The translations under genes were made by a program, and so were the position numbers. Under the pieces are notes generated by a model. It searched no databases. It worked only from the letters and a program-made list of their open reading frames with translations, and was not told the origin of the DNA. This document shows, one piece after another, positions 1-6,365 of a stretch of 21,466 nt of DNA. The stretch's first letter is position 1, and every line of letters starts with the position of its first letter. Source of the DNA: a virus; IMG/VR virus record IMGVR_UViG_3300035698_012192, positions 1 through 21,466 of that record; one strand, 5' to 3'.

Positions 1-114
1 ATTATCTGCTTGTAGATCATACAAAGTCAACTCAGGGACAAGTCTTTCCTCGCTTCCACCAAACTGCTCTACAAGTATTGCTTTAATCTTAGATTCAACT
101 TCTTGTGCTTCCAC
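1..114 (-). CDS. Acyl carrier protein-like, N-terminal fragment (cut by window edge)
   Basis: The 38 codons visible on the minus strand run into the left window edge without a stop. I place the start at a GTG (112-114), eight bases after the AAGGAG that ends the upstream gene; no ATG is available in this frame. The peptide begins V-E-A-Q-E-V-E-S-K-I-K-A-I-L and ends L-Y-D-L-Q-A-D-N. This pattern matches helix I of acyl carrier proteins and the approach to their D-S-L phosphopantetheine site (usually L-G-A-D-S-L). The serine itself would be the next codon or so and is outside the window. ACPs carry acyl groups on a phosphopantetheine arm, and some large phages encode them. Identification rests on a short partial alignment from memory, so confidence is moderate. 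Confidence 0.55.
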   Translation of the reverse strand, partial: MEAQEVESKIKAILVEQFGGSEERLVPELTLYDLQADN

Positions 115-119
115 TGCAT

Positions 120-572
120 TTACTCCTTATCTATAATGATCCACACATCCCGTTCGCCACAAAGAACAATAGGATGCTCCTTACCATCTATCCCTTCACG
201 TGAACTATACCAAGGTACGTCTTTATTAAACATGACTAGTGAGCCCATAGGCAAAGTTGTAGGAACAAAATGTCCTTCTTGTGCATAGTACCCAGGACCT
301 ACGGTGAGCACAACAGCTTTCCATGATTTATAAAATTCTTGGTACTGAACAGGAATCTCTATCGGACTATCTCCATACTTCTCCTCTGAAGGAAGCGGAT
401 ATAATAAAACCTTATCATGAATAGTCCGCAAGTTTACTCTGACATGATGACACTCAGGACAATAAAAAGGTGTCTTCCTCATGTGATCCCACTTAGAAGC
501 TCTTGCAAAATATACTTGAGCAGAAGGTGCATATTCTTTTTCACATGTACTACATACATTTAACTCACTCAT
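120..572 (-). CDS. Zinc-ribbon protein with GroES-like co-chaperonin domain
   Basis: This 150-residue protein has two parts. Residues 7-41 carry two C-x2-C pairs (C7/C10 and C38/C41), a likely zinc ribbon. Residues about 50-148 follow the GroES/Cpn10 pattern: a D-K-V-L-L-Y-P-L start, a central V-G-P-G turn followed by a G-x-x-V-P and M-G-S-L-V-M-F stretch, and an ending V-L-C-G-E-R-D-V-W-I-I-I-D that resembles the GroES I-L-x-E-x-D-V-L-A-I-I. GroES caps the GroEL folding chamber, and T4-type phages bring their own cap (gp31) for capsid folding. The start ATG has GAGGAG five bases upstream. The N-terminal zinc ribbon is not part of normal GroES (about 95 residues), so this is a fusion or an extended variant. 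An RNA- or protein-binding role for the ribbon is only a guess. Confidence 0.7.
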   Translation of the reverse strand: MSELNVCSTCEKEYAPSAQVYFARASKWDHMRKTPFYCPECHHVRVNLRTIHDKVLLYPLPSEEKYGDSPIEIPVQYQEFYKSWKAVVLTVGPGYYAQEGHFVPTTLPMGSLVMFNKDVPWYSSREGIDGKEHPIVLCGERDVWIIIDKE

Positions 573-593
573 AATAACTCCTCACAATGTGCC

Positions 594-1334
594 TTATCCA
601 TGAACTAGTTCCTTAGTAGGAAACTTAAATTTCATATTCTCTAAATGAATTCTCTTAATCTTTTTGTGCCATATCTTCTTATCAGGGTCCCAGAAGAAGT
701 GTTCTGCCTTAGCCAACTCCTTATGATTAAAGTCAACTAACGCTTGCACATCCACAACGGGTGACTTAGAAACTTCTATCACACGATCTATATCATAATT
801 CTCTAACACCTTCATCATAGCTGCTACATCAAATACTGCACGATGAGGGAAAGGATTAACAAATCCATGGTAAGCACAAAGGTACATCATGTTCTTCGCT
901 ACGCAATGCTCAGGATACTCGACATCAGTCAAGGTATCTATCCAAGGCTTACCATGCAAGAGTAGTCCATACTTCTCACCAAATGTTTCTAAGCGAGGTT
1001 TATCAAACTCATTCCCATTATGAGCTACAATATAGTCTGCTTCATAGAACATTTCAGATAGCTCGCAGCAAAATTTATTGTTATTGTCATCAGCTTGTGA
1101 AAGTGTATTTATATCTTTAACTTCAGTCCCATGCTGGTTAAGCATATCATCTGTTATGCCTGTTAACTCAACAACACTATTAGATAACGGAGCACAATTA
1201 ACTGGGTAGCACATTTCAGAAAAGAACCGTACGGGTACTTTTATATCCCAGTCATAAAGTATAGCACCTATCTCAGTTATATATTCGTTCTGATCGTCCG
1301 CATTTGTTTCTATATCTATCCCAAGTAAATACAT
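594..1334 (-). CDS. DEDDh-type 3'-5' exonuclease (DnaQ/RNase T-like)
   Basis: The 246-residue protein opens with G-I-D-I-E-T (D7, E9), the ExoI motif of DnaQ-like exonucleases. It continues with V-A-H-N-G-N-E-F-D, the ExoII motif with its aspartate, and P-H-R-A-V-F-D, the ExoIII H-x4-D motif that makes it a DEDDh member. The E-L-T-G-I-T-D-D-M-L stretch before ExoII is also typical of the DnaQ family. Such enzymes remove nucleotides from 3' ends for proofreading, nucleic-acid trimming or nucleotide recycling. The DNA polymerase in this window has its own exonuclease motif, so a separate trimming or degradation role is likely. The start has GGGAG a few bases upstream. The last ~60 residues are basic and match nothing I recognise. 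Confidence 0.85.
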   Translation of the reverse strand: MYLLGIDIETNADDQNEYITEIGAILYDWDIKVPVRFFSEMCYPVNCAPLSNSVVELTGITDDMLNQHGTEVKDINTLSQADDNNNKFCCELSEMFYEADYIVAHNGNEFDKPRLETFGEKYGLLLHGKPWIDTLTDVEYPEHCVAKNMMYLCAYHGFVNPFPHRAVFDVAAMMKVLENYDIDRVIEVSKSPVVDVQALVDFNHKELAKAEHFFWDPDKKIWHKKIKRIHLENMKFKFPTKELVHG

Positions 1335-1343
1335 TACTACTCC

Positions 1344-1763
1344 CTAAACTAAATGACATACTTCATTGCCAGGCGTTTCTTCAAACACAACACTTGCCAA
1401 CTTCAACCTATGAGTTTCAACAGTACTATCTTCTAGACAATTATTTATTTCATAGACTAAAGACTCTGCTAGAACTTCAGCGGTAGGAGGACGACGAGTA
1501 ACTACAATACGTAATCCCATAGACTTTAAATAATCAATACAAGGGTCGCCATCTTTCAAAATTAATGTATGATCAAAAGAATTAACTATATCTTTCAACC
1601 AACCAAACTCGCCAAAATCTAAAATCATTCCTGTGTCATCATTAATGCCACCTTCAAGTGTAACTATGACTTTTCCACTATGCCCATGGATATTCTTACA
1701 CAAACCTTTATGATCAGGAAGCCTGTGTGCATACTCTACATAATACGTTTTTTGAATTAACAT
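1344..1763 (-). CDS. queD: 6-carboxy-5,6,7,8-tetrahydropterin synthase QueD
   Basis: This 139-residue T-fold enzyme has the size and motifs of QueD/6-pyruvoyl-tetrahydropterin synthase. The zinc triad is H13, H26 and H28 (in I-H-G-H-S), and C22 sits at the catalytic cysteine position. F-D-H-T (63-66) supplies the catalytic Asp/His, P-T-A-E-V-L-A-E (93-100) is the P-T-x-E substrate-binding motif, and V-V-F-E-E-T-P ends the fold with the pterin-anchoring glutamate. QueD converts dihydroneopterin triphosphate to 6-carboxytetrahydropterin, the second step of preQ0/queuosine synthesis. With QueE and the DpdA-like protein in the same window, it most likely feeds 7-deazaguanine modification of phage DNA. 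AAGGAG lies seven bases before the ATG. The gene lies about 17 kb downstream of queE, away from the main modification block. Confidence 0.9.
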   Translation of the reverse strand: MLIQKTYYVEYAHRLPDHKGLCKNIHGHSGKVIVTLEGGINDDTGMILDFGEFGWLKDIVNSFDHTLILKDGDPCIDYLKSMGLRIVVTRRPPTAEVLAESLVYEINNCLEDSTVETHRLKLASVVFEETPGNEVCHLV

Positions 1764-1776
1764 TTGTTATCTCCTT

Positions 1777-2331
1777 CTAAACTTTAACAATTGATCCTAT
1801 ACTTTTTGTGCCACGAAATCTTTCGCCAAACCCCATACCACAACCTACTAAAAACTCAGGTCCACTATGTTTAATTCCCACAATATCCTTATCCGTAAAA
1901 TAACTAGTCCGGTCTTCTGTTACTCTTTCTACCAATGTACAATAATGAATATCTTGGCTACACAATCCTGCTTTAATTAACTCATCATACACAAGTTCCA
2001 TTGTTTTTCCTGTATCAACTATATCATCAACTACCCAAATCTGCCTACCCTCAAGTTCTTTTATAGGCAAATCTAATGGATATGTTATCTCAGCCTCCGT
2101 AGGACTTGTATTTATGTCCTGATAACTTCGTACGCCTATAAAACCAAACCTACTAACATAAGGACCAGTTATAGTAATACGTTTAAGTAGTTCAAATCCT
2201 ACAAACGCTCCGCCTTTAAGTACCATAATCATACAGCATTCATGTTTAGCCAAAGCCATAAACCGCATGCTCATATTCTTAAATGCTCGATCAATGTCTT
2301 CCGTAGCATAAATCTCTTCGAATGATGCCAT
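1777..2331 (-). CDS. Hypoxanthine-type purine phosphoribosyltransferase
   Basis: The 184-residue protein shows the type I phosphoribosyltransferase PRPP loop, V-V-D-D-I-V-D-T-G-K-T (100-110), preceded by L-K-G-G (38-41), as in hypoxanthine/guanine phosphoribosyltransferases. V-G-C-G-M-G-F-G-E-R-F-R-G near the C-terminus matches the HPRT V-G-Y-G-x-D-x-x-x-x-x-R-x element. These enzymes join a free purine to PRPP to make a nucleotide. The ATG follows AAAGGA, and the upstream ATPase gene stops one base before it. Its place beside queD suggests purine salvage or handling of guanine released when the DNA base is exchanged. That link is inference; ordinary nucleotide salvage for replication is equally possible. 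Confidence 0.75.
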   Translation of the reverse strand: MASFEEIYATEDIDRAFKNMSMRFMALAKHECCMIMVLKGGAFVGFELLKRITITGPYVSRFGFIGVRSYQDINTSPTEAEITYPLDLPIKELEGRQIWVVDDIVDTGKTMELVYDELIKAGLCSQDIHYCTLVERVTEDRTSYFTDKDIVGIKHSGPEFLVGCGMGFGERFRGTKSIGSIVKV

Positions 2332-2332
2332 A

Positions 2333-2941
2333 CTATAATTCCTTTACTAAACTGATGCCATGACTTTGTGTTACCTCAAATGCCTTATCAGCTACTGAGA
2401 TCAAATCCTGTTCGTGTGTAACAATTATAAACTGAATAGATAACATCTCACTAAGCTTCTGAATCATCTCACCAAACGCATCTAACTTATCCTTCGATAT
2501 AAACTTGCCTGGTTCGTCTAATATAATTGTATTTGAAGTCCGAGGTGTTGCCATAGCCCACAATACTATACGAAAAGCAAACGAAACTACATCAACAACC
2601 CCGCCACCCAATTCATCTTTTAAAGTAAATCGCCTGCCACCAATCACTACGTACAAGAACATCTCCGGCTTATTCCTATTAATCCTACTCTCAACCTCAA
2701 ACGAATAGTCAAAGCCAAACACTGCCTGTAATGCTTGAGTGACAAGCGATTCGATAACATCCTTTGTCTTCTGCTGGGCTACTGTGCCTACAATATTCAT
2801 AACCTCTCTTGCTGATTCTAAATTGGAAAGGAGTGTTGAGGTTGCTGCACATTCCTTTATCCTTTCCAACCTAAGCTTGACAAGACGATTATGTTCAAAC
2901 CTTTTCTCTGTTAAGAACTTTTTATATTTTTCTATACTCAT
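2333..2941 (-). CDS. Rad50/SbcC-type ATPase, separate C-terminal half
   Basis: This 202-residue protein carries only the C-lobe of an SMC/Rad50-type ABC ATPase. Residues 1-65 are a basic helical coil. A G-G-G-V-V-D-V-V-S stretch (112-120) stands where the ABC signature L-S-G-G is expected. I-I-L-D-E-P (139-144) is Walker B with the D-loop, and I-I-V-T-H-E (172-177) contains the switch histidine H176. There is no Walker A. The missing N-lobe, with Walker A and a CxxC zinc hook, is at 5139-6365, so the two products probably pair to form a composite head that works with the Mre11-like nuclease at 3702-4643 on broken or palindromic DNA ends. Start and RBS (GGGGA) are clear, and no frameshift is visible; the gene looks genuinely separate rather than broken. 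Confidence 0.8.
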   Translation of the reverse strand: MSIEKYKKFLTEKRFEHNRLVKLRLERIKECAATSTLLSNLESAREVMNIVGTVAQQKTKDVIESLVTQALQAVFGFDYSFEVESRINRNKPEMFLYVVIGGRRFTLKDELGGGVVDVVSFAFRIVLWAMATPRTSNTIILDEPGKFISKDKLDAFGEMIQKLSEMLSIQFIIVTHEQDLISVADKAFEVTQSHGISLVKEL

Positions 2942-2946
2942 GATTG

Positions 2947-3123
2947 CTATCTACTTCCCCTTATGTTATCAATCGCACTCTGTTGGTTCTCAGTTATATG
3001 ATTGTTCTTATCAACCCAATCTCTAATACCGGTCAACGTATTTGTAGCAAAGCGAGTCTTGCCGTCTTCTAACATCTCATCTATATCATCAATAGCATAT
3101 TGCCATTTGCATTCTTCACACAT
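2947..3123 (-). CDS. Small hypothetical protein (58 aa) with N-terminal CxxC
   Basis: A 58-codon ORF fits exactly between its neighbours: its ATG (3121-3123) lies two bases after the TAG of the upstream gene, with AAGGTG as ribosome site, and its TAG lies five bases before the next ATG. The peptide starts M-C-E-E-C and continues with an acidic helix, then L-T-G-I-R-D-W-V-D and I-T-E-N-Q-Q-S-A-I-D-N-I. The last part looks like a short helical motif seen in many small phage proteins. No function can be assigned. The tight fit and good codon content support it as real. Confidence 0.65.
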   Translation of the reverse strand: MCEECKWQYAIDDIDEMLEDGKTRFATNTLTGIRDWVDKNNHITENQQSAIDNIRGSR

Positions 3124-3125
3124 AA

Positions 3126-3386
3126 CTACACCTTACGACGAAATACTCTATCCTTCTTACCCAAACAACACTTCTTAAACTTTTTGTTTGAACCACAAGG
3201 GCACTTCTCATTTCTACCTATAACCTTTCGCTGCAGAATTTGAACGGTACGCTTAGGCTTCCTTAGATTTTGAACCAAAGCATCCATTTTCTTGCCTACC
3301 TCTTCCTCCGTACCAGATACTAATTGTGTAACTAGTTGCGATCGTGCTTGTCCTTTATCATAATCTATTACTCTTAGTGATTGCAT
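3126..3386 (-). CDS. SEC-C zinc motif protein (86 aa)
   Basis: The C-terminal third contains G-R-N-E-K-C-P-C-G-S-N-K-K-F-K-K-C-C, a complete SEC-C motif, the zinc-binding tail first described in SecA and found in many small proteins that contact nucleic acid or protein partners. The first ~50 residues are helical and charged and not recognised. I use the ATG at 3384-3386 because AAAGGA precedes it by ten bases. A TTG 51 bases further upstream keeps the frame open but has no ribosome site and lies inside a GC-rich hairpin. The protein is very basic at the C-terminus, so nucleic-acid binding is plausible but not shown. Confidence 0.75.
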   Translation of the reverse strand: MQSLRVIDYDKGQARSQLVTQLVSGTEEEVGKKMDALVQNLRKPKRTVQILQRKVIGRNEKCPCGSNKKFKKCCLGKKDRVFRRKV

Positions 3387-3412
3387 TACAATAGCATCCT
3401 TTCTAAAGTAGG

Positions 3413-3447
3413 AGCCTGCGAGCCTATGTCTACTCAACCCGCAGGCT
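3413..3447 (-). promoter_or_regulatory. GC-rich hairpin upstream of the SEC-C gene
   Basis: AGCCTGCG (3413-3420) and CGCAGGCT (3440-3447) form a perfect 8-bp inverted repeat with a 19-base loop, in a 77-base gap in otherwise AT-rich DNA. No T-run follows on the minus strand, so it is not a standard terminator. Just upstream in the transcript is a pyrimidine run with CCUCC, which could pair with a ribosome site. An mRNA processing or translation-control hairpin is the most natural reading. Confidence 0.4.
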
Positions 3448-3463
3448 GGAGGAGGGAGAAAAA

Positions 3464-3712
3464 TTATTCTACATTAACTATTTTTTCTAGCTCAGTAACT
3501 ATATTCGTCAATTCCGTATGAGTAGCATCCAATTCCGTATTCATCTCAGACAATTTTGCTTCTGCTGCCTCAACCGTCTCGACATTAAAATTCTTCTTAA
3601 TGCTGCTCAAGATAACTTCACGCCTCCCTTCGAGACGAGACCTTTCCGACTTTGCATCGTCAGCTTTCTTTTTAATCTTATCGAGCTTCATTATAACTAA
3701 ATCAGTTGACAT
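3464..3712 (-). CDS. Small coiled-coil protein (82 aa)
   Basis: This is an 82-residue, highly charged protein that is almost wholly helical, with a heptad-like pattern over residues 10-78 (for example L-E-K-I-V and E-L-T-N-I-V near the end). It has no cysteine, no membrane segment and no catalytic motif. AGGAG lies seven bases before the first ATG, which supports the full-length start over the internal methionine at codon 8. The gene overlaps the end of the Mre11-like nuclease gene by 11 bp, so translation may be coupled. A partner role with the nuclease or ATPase is possible from position only; the function is unknown. Confidence 0.65.
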   Translation of the reverse strand: MSTDLVIMKLDKIKKKADDAKSERSRLEGRREVILSSIKKNFNVETVEAAEAKLSEMNTELDATHTELTNIVTELEKIVNVE

Positions 3713-4643
3713 TACATATCTCCTCTATACAAGTATCTATAAGACTTACTACTTCTTTATTAACTTCTTTTGTTGTGATAACTGTATCTAATATATCCCG
3801 CCAAGAAACTGAACACTCAGTATTCTTACGCAAGTTCTCTATAAACTCAAGCAGGTGTTCGTTCTTTTTAAGTTTTGTAGGAGTAAGGTCAAAAATCTCT
3901 TCTGCTGGCTTAATGGTAAGGAATTTAGTCATAATATCATTATGATCCGTATCGTATATAAATACTTGTGGGAGGAGCTCTAGATCACGTTCCCCTATAG
4001 TTTTCCTTACCAAAGCACCAGGATTACACACAACTCTCTCATCTACCTTTAACCTACGTTCTCCATACACATCAAGAAAAGTATAATGGTAATCGCCACA
4101 GCAGAATAAGTTTATGCCTGGATACTTATCTAGTAGTGAATGCGGCTTAGTTATCTCCTGCCCTGGATACAAATCTTCTGGGCCTATCATATCATGAATA
4201 ACTAAAACGTTAAACCGCGAAGGATCAACAAAGTCCTCTGGCATTTCTTGTCCGTAGGAACATCCGTACAGTGCTACATTACTCCACACCAGTGCCCCTC
4301 TGTCGTCTAGCACTGATATACAATTGGCTGCCTGTAATATTGCCATAGGGCTTCGAGGAAACGTGTACGACGAGTGTCCGACAATATCATGCTGCCCATA
4401 GATACAATAGATCTTTAACTCCCTCTCCAATATAAAAGATATCATTCGTGATATAACTTCATTACTTACAGTAGGAGAATCAAACAAGTCCCCTACCTGA
4501 ATAATAAACTCACACTCGTTGGAGGCATATATATCAGCAACCTGAGTTAACTTGTCCATAATAGTCTCGAAGTAGTCATAATCTTTTCGACGTTCAGGTT
4601 TCCTATTTGTTATGTGAGCGTCGCCTAGTATTAAAAACTTCAT
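3702..4643 (-). CDS. Mre11/SbcD-like DNA repair nuclease
   Basis: The 313-residue protein has the calcineurin-like phosphoesterase motifs in order: G-D-A-H (D8, H10), G-D-L-F-D (51-55, metal-bridging D52), G-Q-H-D (83-86), V-I-H-D (H150) and G-D-Y-H (183-186). In most Mre11/SbcD proteins motifs III and V read G-N-H-D and G-H-x-H, so Q84 and D184 are departures at metal-binding positions. The family cuts DNA ends and hairpins as a complex with Rad50/SbcC and processes ends for recombination. Both halves of a split Rad50-like ATPase flank this gene. I start at the ATG at 4641-4643, nine bases after GGAGGGG; two ATGs further upstream would overlap the previous gene and lack a spaced ribosome site. 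Confidence 0.85.
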   Translation of the reverse strand: MKFLILGDAHITNRKPERRKDYDYFETIMDKLTQVADIYASNECEFIIQVGDLFDSPTVSNEVISRMISFILERELKIYCIYGQHDIVGHSSYTFPRSPMAILQAANCISVLDDRGALVWSNVALYGCSYGQEMPEDFVDPSRFNVLVIHDMIGPEDLYPGQEITKPHSLLDKYPGINLFCCGDYHYTFLDVYGERRLKVDERVVCNPGALVRKTIGERDLELLPQVFIYDTDHNDIMTKFLTIKPAEEIFDLTPTKLKKNEHLLEFIENLRKNTECSVSWRDILDTVITTKEVNKEVVSLIDTCIEEICNVN

Positions 4644-4644
4644 A

Positions 4645-5136
4645 TTATCGTGCCCCTCCATCCATAGTAGGATAAGCAAACGCTGGTATAAGCCACTTAC
4701 ATTTTGCCGCCACCCTTTTACTCTTTTCTATGTCGTTATTTTCGACCTTAATTGCATAAACAGTATTCTTAATAGATATAAGCTCCTTCAACATAGATAT
4801 TACCATCGTATCACTTTTAATCTCAGGCAAGGATAATAATATCGAAGGGTTTAATTCCTTAATCATTCCTTCTTCCAACGGGTATGAAGAAAGCCTACTT
4901 ACAATAACTCCCTCTATTTCCTTGTACTTCTCCTCATATACCACAATGTCTTTATTATTCTTTTCAATTTCAAAATCGTAAGATATATGTACTACAGTGC
5001 GTACAACTGTTAATACCGTTAATAACACAGTACATATTATTGCAAAAGCAAGTAAGGACCCGTCCGCGTTTACAAAATGTTTTTGACCCCAAATTGCATA
5101 ACCAAGAAAAAGTAAAACTACAATCCACATTACCAT
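4645..5136 (-). CDS. Hypothetical membrane protein with two N-terminal hydrophobic segments
   Basis: The 163-residue product begins with a short hydrophobic segment (residues 3-17), a hydrophilic turn with N-A-D-G, and a longer membrane helix (27-48, rich in I, L, V and T). The remaining ~110 residues are charged and helical, beginning with E-K-N-N-K-D-I-V, and likely lie on one side of the membrane. No family is recognised. AAGGAG lies six bases before the first ATG, and it stops one base before the nuclease start. A membrane protein between an Mre11-like nuclease and its ATPase half is unexpected. It could tether the repair complex to the membrane, but nothing in the sequence proves this. 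Confidence 0.65.
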   Translation of the reverse strand: MVMWIVVLLFLGYAIWGQKHFVNADGSLLAFAIICTVLLTVLTVVRTVVHISYDFEIEKNNKDIVVYEEKYKEIEGVIVSRLSSYPLEEGMIKELNPSILLSLPEIKSDTMVISMLKELISIKNTVYAIKVENNDIEKSKRVAAKCKWLIPAFAYPTMDGGAR

Positions 5137-5138
5137 GA

Positions 5139-6365
5139 TTAACTCCTTAAAAAATATTTCTTAGTCTTCTCATCCATATCTTGTCCGCACGAAGGGCAAA
5201 CAATTAACTTAGTCATAAGATCTCTTTCTTCCAATCCCAAATTATGTATAGTATCCTGCAAGCATTGCAACTCACCTTTGTAATTAATTAAGCTGCGAAC
5301 TGCATCTTTAATCTCAACTATGCTATCTTCCTTCTTCTCAAAGGCTGTGCACAATTTATCTGCGTCAAATATTAAACTCGAACAATCACGCGGGCACATA
5401 CGCAAAGCAGCGGCGACGGCTTTGTATTCCTTAATCTCGAGTTCTAATTCATAACTCTTATTATCCAAGTTAACAAATACGTTGGACAAGTCCAATGCCT
5501 TCGCCAGTTGCTCAGTGACATCTTCTGGCAAAGCATCCAACCAATTTACTGTTACAGTGTACTGATCTAACTCCAGTCCACAACTGTTTATACGAGCATA
5601 TGTATCGTCATACTTATCCGCCAGTAACGATGCCCTGTCTACTAGTTCTGTAACATCAGGAGGCAATATTGATAATGCCTCCTCCGTATCGCCCAAGTCT
5701 TTACTTAGTAAGGATAAAGTCTCTGTATCTTTTTCTAATCTAGCTTGCTCTTCAATACAACTTTGATATGAAGCTATCTTTTTCTCCAGCAGATCCAAGT
5801 CATACTTCTTTAACTCGTTAAGATCTGCGTCAACAATATCTAACTCTTCCTGTAACTGTGTCTTTTTGCTGGCAGTATTACGTAGTTTCGTGCCAATAAC
5901 ACCCATAATATCGTCTAACTCCGACAGTTTGGTTATGGAGTTAATGTATTGGCCAACCTTACCAGGCGAGTCCATTACTAAAAAGTAGGGGGATAATTGT
6001 TCCTGCATGTTAATATCTGACATATTTACTGCATCGGATACTTCCTGAGGAACGTCTCCGCCTAGTGCGTCTAACTTAACCGTCTCCTCCTGACCTTGAC
6101 AGTCTATCTCATAACCATTGAACTTTTTATTCCTTTTCCTTGTAAGGCCTACCTTATCCATTATAACAATAGACGAAGCCTCAGACTCTCCCACCCTTAT
6201 AATACCGTCACTGCGTGGACGATTGTTAACTACCCAATTCACTGAGCGAATAATAGCAGTCTTACCTGAATTAGATGTGCCTGTTATTACATTTACTCCT
6301 TTGGACAGCTCCAATTCAGAAAACTTATGCGATTGGAAATTAGTTAGTATTAAACAGTTAAACAT
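5139..6365 (-). CDS. Rad50/SbcC-type ATPase, N-terminal half with zinc hook
   Basis: Residues 1-45 are the N-lobe of an SMC/Rad50 ATPase: L-T-N-F-Q-S-H, then Walker A G-T-S-N-S-G-K-T (29-36). A Q-loop region follows, then about 220 residues of coiled coil (roughly 160-385). The chain stops 19 residues after starting C-P-S-C-G-Q (C390, C393), the Rad50 zinc hook, which normally sits at the middle of the coil. Full-length Rad50/SbcC would return through a second coil to the C-lobe; here that part is a separate gene at 2333-2941. The TAA of the upstream RuvC-like gene overlaps this ATG (TAATG), and AAAGGG is upstream. The product presumably dimerises through the hook and pairs with the C-lobe and the Mre11-like nuclease. 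Confidence 0.85.
   Translation of the reverse strand: MFNCLILTNFQSHKFSELELSKGVNVITGTSNSGKTAIIRSVNWVVNNRPRSDGIIRVGESEASSIVIMDKVGLTRKRNKKFNGYEIDCQGQEETVKLDALGGDVPQEVSDAVNMSDINMQEQLSPYFLVMDSPGKVGQYINSITKLSELDDIMGVIGTKLRNTASKKTQLQEELDIVDADLNELKKYDLDLLEKKIASYQSCIEEQARLEKDTETLSLLSKDLGDTEEALSILPPDVTELVDRASLLADKYDDTYARINSCGLELDQYTVTVNWLDALPEDVTEQLAKALDLSNVFVNLDNKSYELELEIKEYKAVAAALRMCPRDCSSLIFDADKLCTAFEKKEDSIVEIKDAVRSLINYKGELQCLQDTIHNLGLEERDLMTKLIVCPSCGQDMDEKTKKYFLRS

Noticed and set aside
3387-3437. TTG start giving a longer SEC-C protein
   Set aside because: There is no ribosome site before it and it falls in the loop of a hairpin, whereas the internal ATG has AAAGGA upstream.
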